Shown here: positions 1 through 11,100 of the stretch, piece by piece
Position numbering within the stretch: position 1 is the first letter of the stretch
Layout: every line of letters starts with the position of its first letter
Source of the DNA: Plakobranchus ocellatus
Taxonomy: Eukaryota; Mollusca; Gastropoda; Plakobranchidae
Assembly (NCBI GenBank): GCA_019648995.1
Contig: BLXT01000825.1
Span: 4,289,557 to 4,310,298 of the forward strand
Length of the DNA: 20,742 nt
Direction: 5' to 3'
Program-made: the position numbers and the translations under genes
The notes under the pieces: generated by a model
The model's database searches: none
Told to the model about the DNA's origin: nothing
What the model saw: only the letters and a program-made list of their open reading frames with translations

Positions 1-59
1 TTGCAATAGACAGTTTGATTTTTTGTTATTATTTCATAACATACTCTTATTCCTTATAG

Positions 60-284
60 ACAAGAGAATTGGCATTGACCCTAACCGCTCCACTCCTTCC
101 ACTGGATCAACTTCAACAACTTCAACCAATCAGGCAGTTGCATCCACATCTGTGACAGCCTCCACATCAACAGCCACTAGTGTCAGTACTACAGCTGCAT
201 CATCAGTCAGTACAACAACCCCTGCCCAAAGTCCATCAGTTGGTGACAGTTTATTTGGAGTGCTCAGTGCTGTAACAAGCTCAG
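60..284 (+). CDS. TRRAP: TRRAP exon a: Ser/Thr-rich linker
   Basis: The acceptor is ttccttatag at 59 and the donor is cag|gtttga at 285. The exon starts with the last two bases of a split codon and ends with the first base of another (phase 1 on both sides), so its 225 bases are a multiple of three. It encodes residues 1-74, beginning KRIGIDPNRS and then dominated by Ser, Thr, Ala and Val. The product is probably a disordered linker. The family assignment of this exon alone is weaker than for later ones; it is supported by frame continuity into exon b. Confidence 0.8.
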
Positions 285-2150
285 GTTTGAATTCTGAACA
301 TTTTGAATGTTTGTCACATTTCAGTTTATAGGTATTGATTTTTATGTTTTTATCTGACTCAGGAAGCATAAAAATGGCAATTCTGTAAAAATCTAATCGC
401 AGAAAACATTTGTTTCCTCAAGGACTTCAGCAGTAAGAAAAGATTAAAGAAAAAGGATCCTTCACTTTGTATATACCTTTTTTAACTATGTCATGATTAC
501 TTATCAAATGGGCAGATAAGATTGGTTAAAATGCTAGAAGAACAGAAAATTGCAAATTTGAGGTTTAAAAAAGGCTGAGTCATTGTTAAAGAAAGAAATG
601 AAAAATTCTGGTCCCACATTTTTGTTCAAATATTCAATAATGTGTAAATATTCATGAAGATGTCAACCGTTAAAAAAAAAAGGTTGGAATTACCAACTGA
701 GAAAGATTATAAGAATTTTCTATTTAAATGAATTTCTCCATAGACAAAGTAAACTCATCAAATTATTTTTAAAATCATGTAGTATCATTTTGGTCATGCA
801 GAATAAAGGCCTCTTATTAATTGTTTATCTCCAGGCTTAATTTTTACATCAACAAGAAAATCTGAACAGTATCATGTTTGTGTTTTTTTTTTCAGTATAC
901 TGATGTGCTATTAAAATATCCGTTTTTTTGTCATGTATGGATATGCTTTTTTTTAAACTATAATGAAACTTTTTTGTGATAAGAAAAATTTTTCTTTAAA
1001 CTTCCCGCTTCTTCTTATTCACATTGATTGAAAGATGCTGCTAGACAGCACAATTATCAGCGTTTTGAGCAGTGAATAACTTTGTTTTTAGTTTGCATTT
1101 TCCTCTAATCTTCAAACTAATGTACATAGACATCATGTCATTAAATGCGACTGAAGATTTTTTTCCGCAAATTTTTCATTTCTCATCCATTATTTCAGAT
1201 TCATGGAGATAAGTAAAAGGGAAAAAAAATGTCTAAAAACTGAAAATATCAGAAAGCCTAATTTGTCAGTATGTAGAACAGATTGATTTCTTCTTAAGTT
1301 CAGAGTCATTTTGTTAAATTGTACATAATGTATGGGACAGGAGCAGCAAACACCACAGCGCCAACAACAGCCACCAGTACCCAGCCATCAAGCACAACTG
1401 CAGCCAGCACTGACAGCAGCTCAACAAAGTCACCAATGCAGTCTGTCACAGCAGAATCAGGGCCCATCAAAGCACCAGAGCCCATGTGGAGATGTTCCAA
1501 GATCATGAGTATCCAACGAGAAGCTCATCCAACAGTTCTCACAACTCTTGAAGGAATCGTTGAGCAGGTAAGACTTCCCTCTCTCTATCTACCCTTTAAG
1601 TCCTCTGGTTTTGCTCTCTCTTCTCTCACACCCCTCTCTTAGTTATTCATGCTATGTAGGGAAGAGGTGTGAGAGAATCTAATGCTGGAAGAGAAGACTA
1701 AAGATTGGATTGGAAGAAATGGTTTAGGTAGTTTCAATAATTCACTGTTTCAGTGCAGCATTATTACATATATCCTCCACTTCATTTTCTGAGAAGCATA
1801 TAAATTGTGTATGGGCCTCACACAAGCCTACCAAGCCCAGATGACCAGGAGGTCCATGGCTGGGGCTTACCCTGCTGTAAAATCAGTTACTTGGAAAAAT
1901 TTGAGATTCTCTAATTGAATACATAATTTTAGCTCTTGGATATTTTTAAAAAGCTCTTTCATATCAAGTTTGTATTTTCATTATTAGTGTAGCTTTCACA
2001 TTAAGTACATTTTTCAATTTTGAATTTTTTTAAGCTGCATCATGTAAAATCCATTTGATCATCAGCAGAGTTATGGGATAGTGAAACTGACAACACTAAA
2101 TTCCCCTTTGATGGAGATTTGGTAGGCCTATTAATTAAATACCCTGAATA

Positions 2151-2181
<31 letters not shown>

Positions 2182-5100
2182 ACATTTCATATAAATGCTT
2201 AATAAAGTAACATTGGTTTTTCACTTTCACTTTTTCTCTCAGATGGTGTGGTTTAGGGAAAACTGGTACGAGGAAGTTCTGAGACAGCTGCGTCAAGGTT
2301 TAGATAAATGCTATGGAGTTGCATTTGAAAACCGAGCAGCAGGTATTTTCACTCCATACTTACCCCCTGAATACGGATCTCTTAATTACTGCGTCAAATT
2401 TGAGAATTGAGAGGTCAACAAGTGTATAGAAAATTTTCTTATGTGTTGAGAACTGTTCAGTGGCAAATGGAGTTATGTTATTCCTATACCCAGTTCTTGA
2501 TCTCAATATTTTGCTTTCTGTATTTAGATTTGCTTCTTTTAGGTGCAAGTTATGTAGATAAGTTACTAAATGCTGTACATGTGATCTGTGTTAAATCTAT
2601 GTTATAGCTTTTCTCTTTGTCTTTTAAAAATAACATAAATGAAATCATTGAAGACATTCAATATGAAACAAGAGTTTCTCCATGGTTACAAAAATCAAGA
2701 AATAACACTATAGTTTTTGTCTTTTGCCAGCACTTTTCTATTTATCCTCGAAAAAGAAAAAAAGCCAATTTTTGCAAATCTTGAACTTTTTTTTCTAGCT
2801 AAAAATTTCTATGCTTATAAATAAAAGTAGATCTACAAAGTAAAAAATTAAAACTTATTTTGTGCCTGCCATAGACATATTGTCGAAGAAAAGCAACCAA
2901 TTTGACTCCTTAGATCAGCAAAATTTCAAAACTATTAAATTTAAATATGCATCTTTGAGATTAGCCCAAAATGTCATTGAACAATCGACTTGAAAAGAGT
3001 CCAAATGGACAAAGTCACACTTAGAACATTTCAATTCATCAATGTGACTCAAACTGACCTTGTGTGAGCTTTTAGTAGTGAAAAAATACTTGGAGATATG
3101 TTGATTTTGGGTATAATATGTGTAATTATTGATTTTGAAAAGTACTATAAAGTATACTTTACATCAGGGAATTGGTGGCGCAATGGCTAACAATACTTTC
3201 ATGAAATCTGCAGGGACATTTGTCTTAAGTTTTTGTTCAAAGCCTATCACGAAGCCCAGGGTTGAAATACATGAGCCAAAAAAAAAGCTTGAGATCTCCT
3301 TACAGTGCACAAAGAACATGTGACAGAGATGCCTACTGTTCCAGAATTCTACTTGAAAATGACCTACATTTTTATCACAAAATCAGGAATTTTGCTGATC
3401 TATGATTGGCCATCTTCCCTCTGTAAATAATTTAGATCTAGTCTGGGTTTAGTGGCTCTTCTCTACACATTAAGGTGGGAGTTGTAGGGGCAGTAAACAA
3501 AATAAGAAAAAAAAATTAATGTCACCCACACTGTAAAAAAACTTTTCAGTCAAAGTTATTACATATGTACATATTTTATATGCAATGTATGTATGGCAAT
3601 CTTGGCAAGAACTTTGCTTTTTCAAAAACAAAACAAGACACTTGCAGTCACTGTGCTGGCATCTTGCAGGTTGAAGAGGGGTTGGGGTGGGTGAAGCGAA
3701 TCAATTAGTGCAGTGCCTAGATGTACGTCATTCCTAGGCCTGGCTATCAATGACTGTTGACGCATTGATGGTGGTACACTTGCACTATGACATCATTCAC
3801 ATGGACTAGGCTTTTTTTTCAACAGACATATCTTTGTGAGGTGAAATCAGCAAGTACAAAAATTCCAACAGTAAATTTGAAATCAGCAACCTTGAATTTA
3901 AAAAAATCATTGCGGCAGAATTGAAATTTTTATAGAAATGAACTATTTTGGCATAGATTTTTCCCCCCTTTTTCAATATGTTAACTTTTTAAGTCAGTTG
4001 TTCTGTTGAAATTAATTAATTAGACTTTGAGACTATCTATTCACGCAATGTCTTATAAATATAGAGGAATTAACTTAACCTAATGCTTTGGACGCTATAA
4101 TCCAGCATTGAACTTATAGACTCAGCGTAAGACTTTCTGATTGATGCTAGGCTGTTACATAGCCATTGCCAGTAGGCCTTCTGTGATCTTACTACCTGTA
4201 GATCTAAAACTTATCATTCAATTAAGCCTGCATGTTTTTGATGAGTCGACATCTTTTTTAAAGTGACCAAAAGGCAATTTCTCTATGCAGAAGTTCCAAT
4301 TTGCAAAAGATGACAATATTGTATTTGAAAAGAATTCATCGAGGCATTCCGCGTTGTATGGATATGATAGGGGGTTGTTTACTGAGAAAACCTAGTAAAA
4401 TTGAATTCCAATGGCAAGATTTTTGTTCAATCAGCTTCAATTCCCTTCATATTCAGATTTGCTGCGCATTTTTATTTCATGCTTCGCATTTTTGCCTATG
4501 TTGTCCCTCAAAAGTTTTTTCAAAAGTAGGCATGTCTGATCTAAAGACAATTTTGATACTTTTGATTTTTATTTATGATTTATTTTCTCTTTTTTTGTTA
4601 TCAGTGGCTGAAGCAACCATTACCCCACACACACTAAACTTTGTGAAGAAACTTGTGAGCACTTTTGGTGTTGGAGTGGAAAATGTCTCGAGCACATCTA
4701 TCAATTACAGTGGTGCTGCTTCTGAATCTTTGGCCAAACGAGCGCAGGCTACAGCTCAAGATCCTGTTTTCCAGAAGATGAAAAGTCAATTTACAACAGA
4801 TTTTGATTTCAGGTAAGTAATGCTATCAGATTCAGGCATACGCCTAAACTCTCTAATAATTTTGAAGAGTAATCTAAGAAATCAGTTTGAGAAAAAAGTT
4901 TCAGTTAGTGAAAGGTTTGTACAAAAGGTAACATAAGATTTGTGGTTTTCCAGAAAAATTCCAGAAGCTAGAAAAGTAAGCTTTGAAATTTTCAAAACAA
5001 TTTCCCACTCAATAAAACGGAGAAAGAAATGAAAGAAAATTGTTATGGATAGGCATTATCTGTAACAATACATTTTATTTGTTACCACATATAATTTTGA

Positions 5101-8100
5101 GTGTATTATATTGTAAATCAAATAACAAATCTTTTTCCTCTCAGCGTTCCTGGATCAACTAAGCTTCATAACTTGATCAACAAACTTAAAAAGTGGATTA
5201 AGATATTGGAAGCAAAAACAAAGCTTTTTCCAAAGTGAGTTTATATCTATGTTCTCATCTTTAACTTTTATTTAGAGGCAGAATTGCCTGATAAGTCTTA
5301 ATGATGATATATTTTTGTTAAACATTGCAAAATTTAAAAAAACCAAAAAAACCCCAATAATAATATATGTCTATGTATAATTCAATTAGATTAAGGAAAA
5401 AAAATATGTTAGATGAACACAATTTTTTTTATAATGAATGAATTTACTACATTCATTAAATTGGTGCACATTTCAGTGTCTGTAGTACTTTTATCTGTAT
5501 GAATGAATGAGGTCTATTAAATTTTTTTTGTCCCTTTTTTATTACAGATCTTTCTTGATTGAAGAAAAATGTAGTGTACTGAGTAACTTCACTGCTAATA
5601 CGGCAGAGATTGAAATGCCTGGAGAATTTTTGTTACCAAAGGTAGATATTAAAGCAATAACATTAGCTTTTTTTCCTTTTTTAAGTAAAAAAAAGTTGCT
5701 CTAAGGAAGTTTGAAGTTTTGCTTGATCTGGATCGTCTTCTGTTTAGTTCTATTCAAGTATGTAATTTTTGTAACACTTTTGAGATAAAAATTATATGCT
5801 TATTTTTTTCCTCCTCCTTTTAATGTTTTTTTTCAAAAAGTTTGATCCTAAATATCTTTGCACAGAGTCACTGCATCTCCACCCAGATTTTACCAATTCA
5901 AAGCTTATGATATGTGGTTTTTAGCTAAATCTTTGATTTAAAATGTTCAGTGTAGAGCTTTCAACTCATTGGGACTGTTCTCAAGACAATAATAAACCTG
6001 TCCTATTCAGTATCCACACAATTGCCATGAAAGAAAAACTTAGATGCTTGTGTACTGCTGCTTACTTTGAAAAACTCTCGATTGATGATGCATGTAATGA
6101 GAATTTAAATCTACCTTGTCATAATTCATTTGTATTGTAAAAAGAAAAGACCTCAATCTGTAAGCCACTAATATTAATTTTTTTTTTGCCATTATTACTT
6201 TTGACTTCATTGTAGAATCTTTTCTTACTGTATATGTCTGTTGGATAACCAATCTGATAATATGCTCTTCGCTAATAATGACGTGATGATTCTTTTCTCA
6301 GCATAACCATTACTACGTTCGCATTGCTCGCTTCATGCCAAGGGTTGAAATTGTGCAAAAACACAACACAGCAGCCAGACGTCTCTTTATACGTGGGCAA
6401 AATGGCAAGGTGTGTTTCATGTTTTTAATCAATGCAACAATTTGATTTTGAAAACTTTGTCAAGAGGGAAAGTATTAATGCAACATTGGTTAGCAAACTG
6501 GCCTGCAATTGGGCATGTTCAAATCTTCCTCTGATGAGGGCAATAAAAATATTTTATCACTTGTCAAATTGTCCATGTAACATGAACAATCAAATTATAT
6601 TGGGTTCTCTTTTTGTTTTTAAATAGTTTCTTGCTTTGCCCTGCATTTTTAAGCATAGCAGATAAAGACATAAAAAAGGTTGGATGAAGGTTTAAGTTAA
6701 AAAATTTTTTAATGCAGTAATTATGGTCAATTTCACAATAGGCTGTTATTGATTTGTTTCAATATGCAGGAATATCCTTACCTTATTGTAAATGATGGCT
6801 GTTTGATTGAATCTCGGAGAGAGGAGCGCACTTTGCAGTTGCTCAGAATGCTAAATCAATTCCTTACCAAACAAAAGGTATTTGGAAACTTTTCTTTCAT
6901 CTTGTTCTTCTGATTATGTGTGATTTCAAAATTTTAGAGCTTTTAAGAGTAGTCATTGAGCTGTGTATGCAGTAAAAGTCATAAATGGACTTAAATGTAG
7001 AGAGATTTTTTTTTTCCAATTTATATCTAGGTAAAGCAAGAAGATGCTTGAGTAAAAAAGTGAAAGAACTGAGTGTTAAGAAGTTTGCAAACAATTTGCA
7101 CACAATTATGGTGAAATGCTTTTACATGCAAGTCATTACTTAAAATACTTAATTATATTATTTTACTAAACTCATTACCCAAGACTGAAGATGTATTTTC
7201 AAAAATGTTTATTATTGGATAGAATTAGTGGTTCTTATATAAGATGTAGTAACACTCCAAATTCATATTAAATTATTTTCATACTTTTTAATCCACTGTG
7301 CCTTGCAGGAAACAAGCCGACGTCTACTTTACTTCACCGTTCCTCGTGTGCTTTCTGTGTCACCTCAACTGAGGTTAATTGAAGATAATCCTGCATCCAT
7401 ATCCCTCTCTGATATTTACAAGCAGGTAAAATAGTTTTACCTAATGTAATTCTTGAATAATCAAATTATACACTTTTTTTTCGGTTTCAAAGAATTAGCT
7501 CTTAGTTTTGTTATTTTTTATTTAAGTAGCAGTTATTGAAGAAGCAGTTATTTTTTCTTACAGATTAGGATTCTTTAGTGCATAATCATGTCTATGATGA
7601 TAGTTGTTGGAAGCCTAAAAGTGTTTCGTTTTTTTTTTTTAACATTTCTTCAGCGCACTAACAAGCGAGGCATTGAACATGATGCTCCGATTGCCCGCTA
7701 CTATGAGAGGCTTGCCACAGTGCAAGCTCGGGGTTCCCAGGCTTCTCACCAGGTTCTGAGAGACATTTTAAAGGAAGTCCAGACGAACATGGTGCCAAGA
7801 GGCCTCTTAAAAGAATGGGCCCTGAATACATTCCTGGATGCAACTGACTATTGGACGTTCCGCAAAACAGTAAGTCTGCCGTAAATAAAGTTCCTAAGTT
7901 CTCTGCTGGTCACGTATAGAGTTTCAGCATTTGAAAATGTTAAATGACGTGGAGAAATAAGTGAAAGATTTGTGGGGTCATTGAGAGATTTTTGTTTTTC
8001 ATTTTATAGATAGTTTTATATATATATTGTCTCATTGGAATTGGGTAGATAATTTATGGTAACTTATTGGTGTACCTTTTTTTTAGCTTACAATCCAACT

Positions 8101-11100
8101 TGCACTCATGGGTTTAGCCGAGTTTGTGTTCCACCTGACACGCATGAATCCAAACCAGATGTACCTGCACCAGGACTGTGGTTACCTCAGCATTTCTTTC
8201 TTCAAGTTTGATGTTGATGACCAGTCAGGTAAAACATGTTTTGTCTCAGAAAAAAATGTCTGCCATCTTGGATATAAACATAATTTTCAAAGTCTTATAA
8301 CTTTGGAACTAATTGAGATAACAACTTTTTCTAAATGGGAGTGTTTTATGCTAAATTTGAAGGTTTTCTTGTAAGTATTTGTGGTTAGACAGAAAAAGGA
8401 AATTTTCATGAAATTTTGAAATATATGATATATAAATAGCATCAAATTTTTGGATGCATAAAAATTTATAGATGTGATTCCAAAAAACGTTCATGAAAAG
8501 CAAGATATCACTGCTCTAAAACTTCATGGCAAGTTTCAGACAAATCTTATGAAAAAATCCAAAGTTATAAGAACATTTGTCCGCAAAAAAAAAAATTTTG
8601 AGAAAATAGCTGATAGTCTGAGCAAAAATTTTTTGGTTTCTGACCAATTATGTGATGCCAGCTCCATATGATGGGCCTCCTTCAGCTCTCTCAAGCTCTT
8701 GTCTCCATTTGGCCATCTTCTTACGTCCAATTCATGCTGGCGGTCATTTGTGCATTAAACTGGCTGAAAATTCACAATGTACAAACTAGCATAAGAACAG
8801 GTGACCACAGGATAGCTGTGATGTCAGAGCTTTGCCACAACCTCATTAGGCGGTAACAGCTGGCCTGGCTGACAGTCACGCAAGAACTAAGGGGTCAGAA
8901 ATCTCGGTATGCAAAATCGACACAGCTGGAGTAAAAACTGGGGAACTAGGACAGACTCTCCATATATGGTAATGGTTATGAATGGAGCTCACTTCTTGGA
9001 AAAATTTTTCATAATTTGGATGTCCAGATATGGTAGTTCTAGTGACATCGATACGGAAGCTGAGATTATAAACTTTCCATGGGTATATAATGTTTTGCAA
9101 GGGGTAGAAGGCCTACATAGCTTGCATAAACGGCAAATTTTTACACATTTACTTGAAAATTTGTAAACTTTCTTGGGGGTAGTAATTTTGAAAGTACAAT
9201 AAAAAAAAATTTGTAGCTAAATTTAGGCCTCAAAATTCTATTCAGATAATTACAAGTTGGACAAAATTTACAAAACTACCAAGTCAAAAGTTGACCTATT
9301 AATCCCAGAACCCCCCTCTCTAGATGCCGCACTTGCCCTTCAGATGCTCCTAAAAACAACACAACAATGATAAGGGCTGTCATGTGGATAATAAACAGCA
9401 GCTCTGAGCTATTTCACATTTTATAATAGCATGGAAATGTATTTAAAAATTTTTGTTTTTGTCTTCTTTATGATTTATGCATAAGATCTCCAACCAAGCA
9501 CTTACAATTGTATGAAATTTATATTTGTGCTATTAACAAGTTGCAAGTAAAATGATTTTCAATTGGTTTGTTTCACTTTTTCAACTTAGGTGATCTTGAT
9601 GCCAACCGGCCAGTTCCTTTCCGTCTAACCCCAAATATCGCCGAGTTTCTGACATACACAGGAGTGATTGGGCCGCTCACTGCCTCCATGGTAGCAAGTG
9701 CTAGGTGCCTTGTCCAGCCTCAGTACAAGCTTCCATCTTTTTTGAGAACCATCTTGAGAGATGAATACATCACCTGGCATAAGAAGGTAAGAGGAGCAAA
9801 ATTTGAATTTTTTTTTGATAATTTTACTTTTAGTGCTGGCTTTTAAGATGGACAAGAAAGAATATGTAGGCTCATTGTGATCCACCATCTTTTTGAAGGA
9901 ATTAAATATGCTTTGCATAGTGCTTGACACGTAAACACACATGCACACACAAAAGGCAAGGACATTTCAAAATGTTAAGTTCAATGGCTATTTTATGTCG
10001 TCTTTGTGAAAATACTGCTGCATGAACAAGTATGGATGATAGAATTCATGCACATTTTTTTTCTGTATTATTTCATTTTTTTAAAAGGAGAATTTGCCAT
10101 GCTTCTAAAAATCAATTTTTTACATATCCCCAAGTCTTGAGCCACTAGCACTAAGTGGAAAAATTGAAGAAAACTAGGAGGAAGTAAATAAAAAACAAAA
10201 TTGTTCTGATGGACAAGGAAAGATAAAATAAAAAAATTGTTGCAAATTAATAACCCAGGCTTACTGCCAATGACTGTAATATTTTTTTAGGGAAGGGGGA
10301 GAACCTATAAATTTTACATTGACTTAAAATTTAATCTAAAGATTATATTCTAATTAAGAAGATTTTTTAAAACACTGCTCTTTTTAATGATTCAGAAAGT
10401 GAATTGTGAAGTAATAAACAAGAAATAAACCATATTTCTGATCACACCTGAAGTAATTTTAATACCTTATCACAAATGCCTTTTATCTCCTTGTTAAATT
10501 TTTTTTCAAAACCTTTTTTTTTATATTTCTCTTTGTCAGAAAATGGAAGAAGCCAGTCCATTGGTGGAACCCACAGACATGGAAGGTGAACAGCTGGTGA
10601 CATTAGTGAACAAAGCAGTGGCAGCTATCACCACCAGAGTGCAAAGTAAATACACTCGGTTATTCTCTCTTTCACTCTCTCTCTTTTTATTTCTCTGGCA
10701 CAACTGCTGTGTGTACACTAATTTTGTTATTTATTAAATAGAAGGAAAGAATTGGGATTTAGTAATATAGATGTCAATTTATTTGCAGCAAATTAATGCA
10801 ACATAATCGATGTTAAGTAAGTAAAGTACACTAAAGATTTAACCTTTTTTTGTCCATTGTCTTTTATTATTTCATTTTTATCATTTTGACTCAATTTGGC
10901 TCCCAGATATTCAAAGTTGGTGTAAAAAAATTTTCTCCTACCTAGATATAAGAATTTGAATAGTTTGCCAAAGCATTTCACAAAAAGGGAAATGAATGTG
11001 AAAAACACAAGTAAAAGTGTAAGTTTTCTATCGTACAAGTTGAATTAGTAAACTATTGTAAATGTTGATTCGCAACTGTGTTCTTGAATTTTGAGGTTTA

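Larger units (their letters stand above)
1568..2242 (+). other. TRRAP intron 2
   Basis: Contains an imperfect hairpin at 1833-1868 in a locally GC-richer segment and a TA microsatellite at 2148-2183. Otherwise AT-rich without features. Confidence 0.85.

Noticed and set aside
130..369. Reverse open frames opposite exon a, and likewise 1306-1506 opposite exon b and 7658-7843 opposite exon j
   Set aside because: They are antisense shadows of TRRAP coding exons, with no sequence resembling a protein family.
4301..4604. Upstream extension of the exon d open frame beginning with ATG at 4301
   Set aside because: Sequence before the acceptor at 4605 is T-rich, not conserved and does not continue from exon c; it is intron read-through.
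10663..10737. Leu/Phe-rich extension of exon m that looks like a membrane segment
   Set aside because: It is translation of intron 13. Splicing at 10646 restores the conserved FATC exon at 11236.
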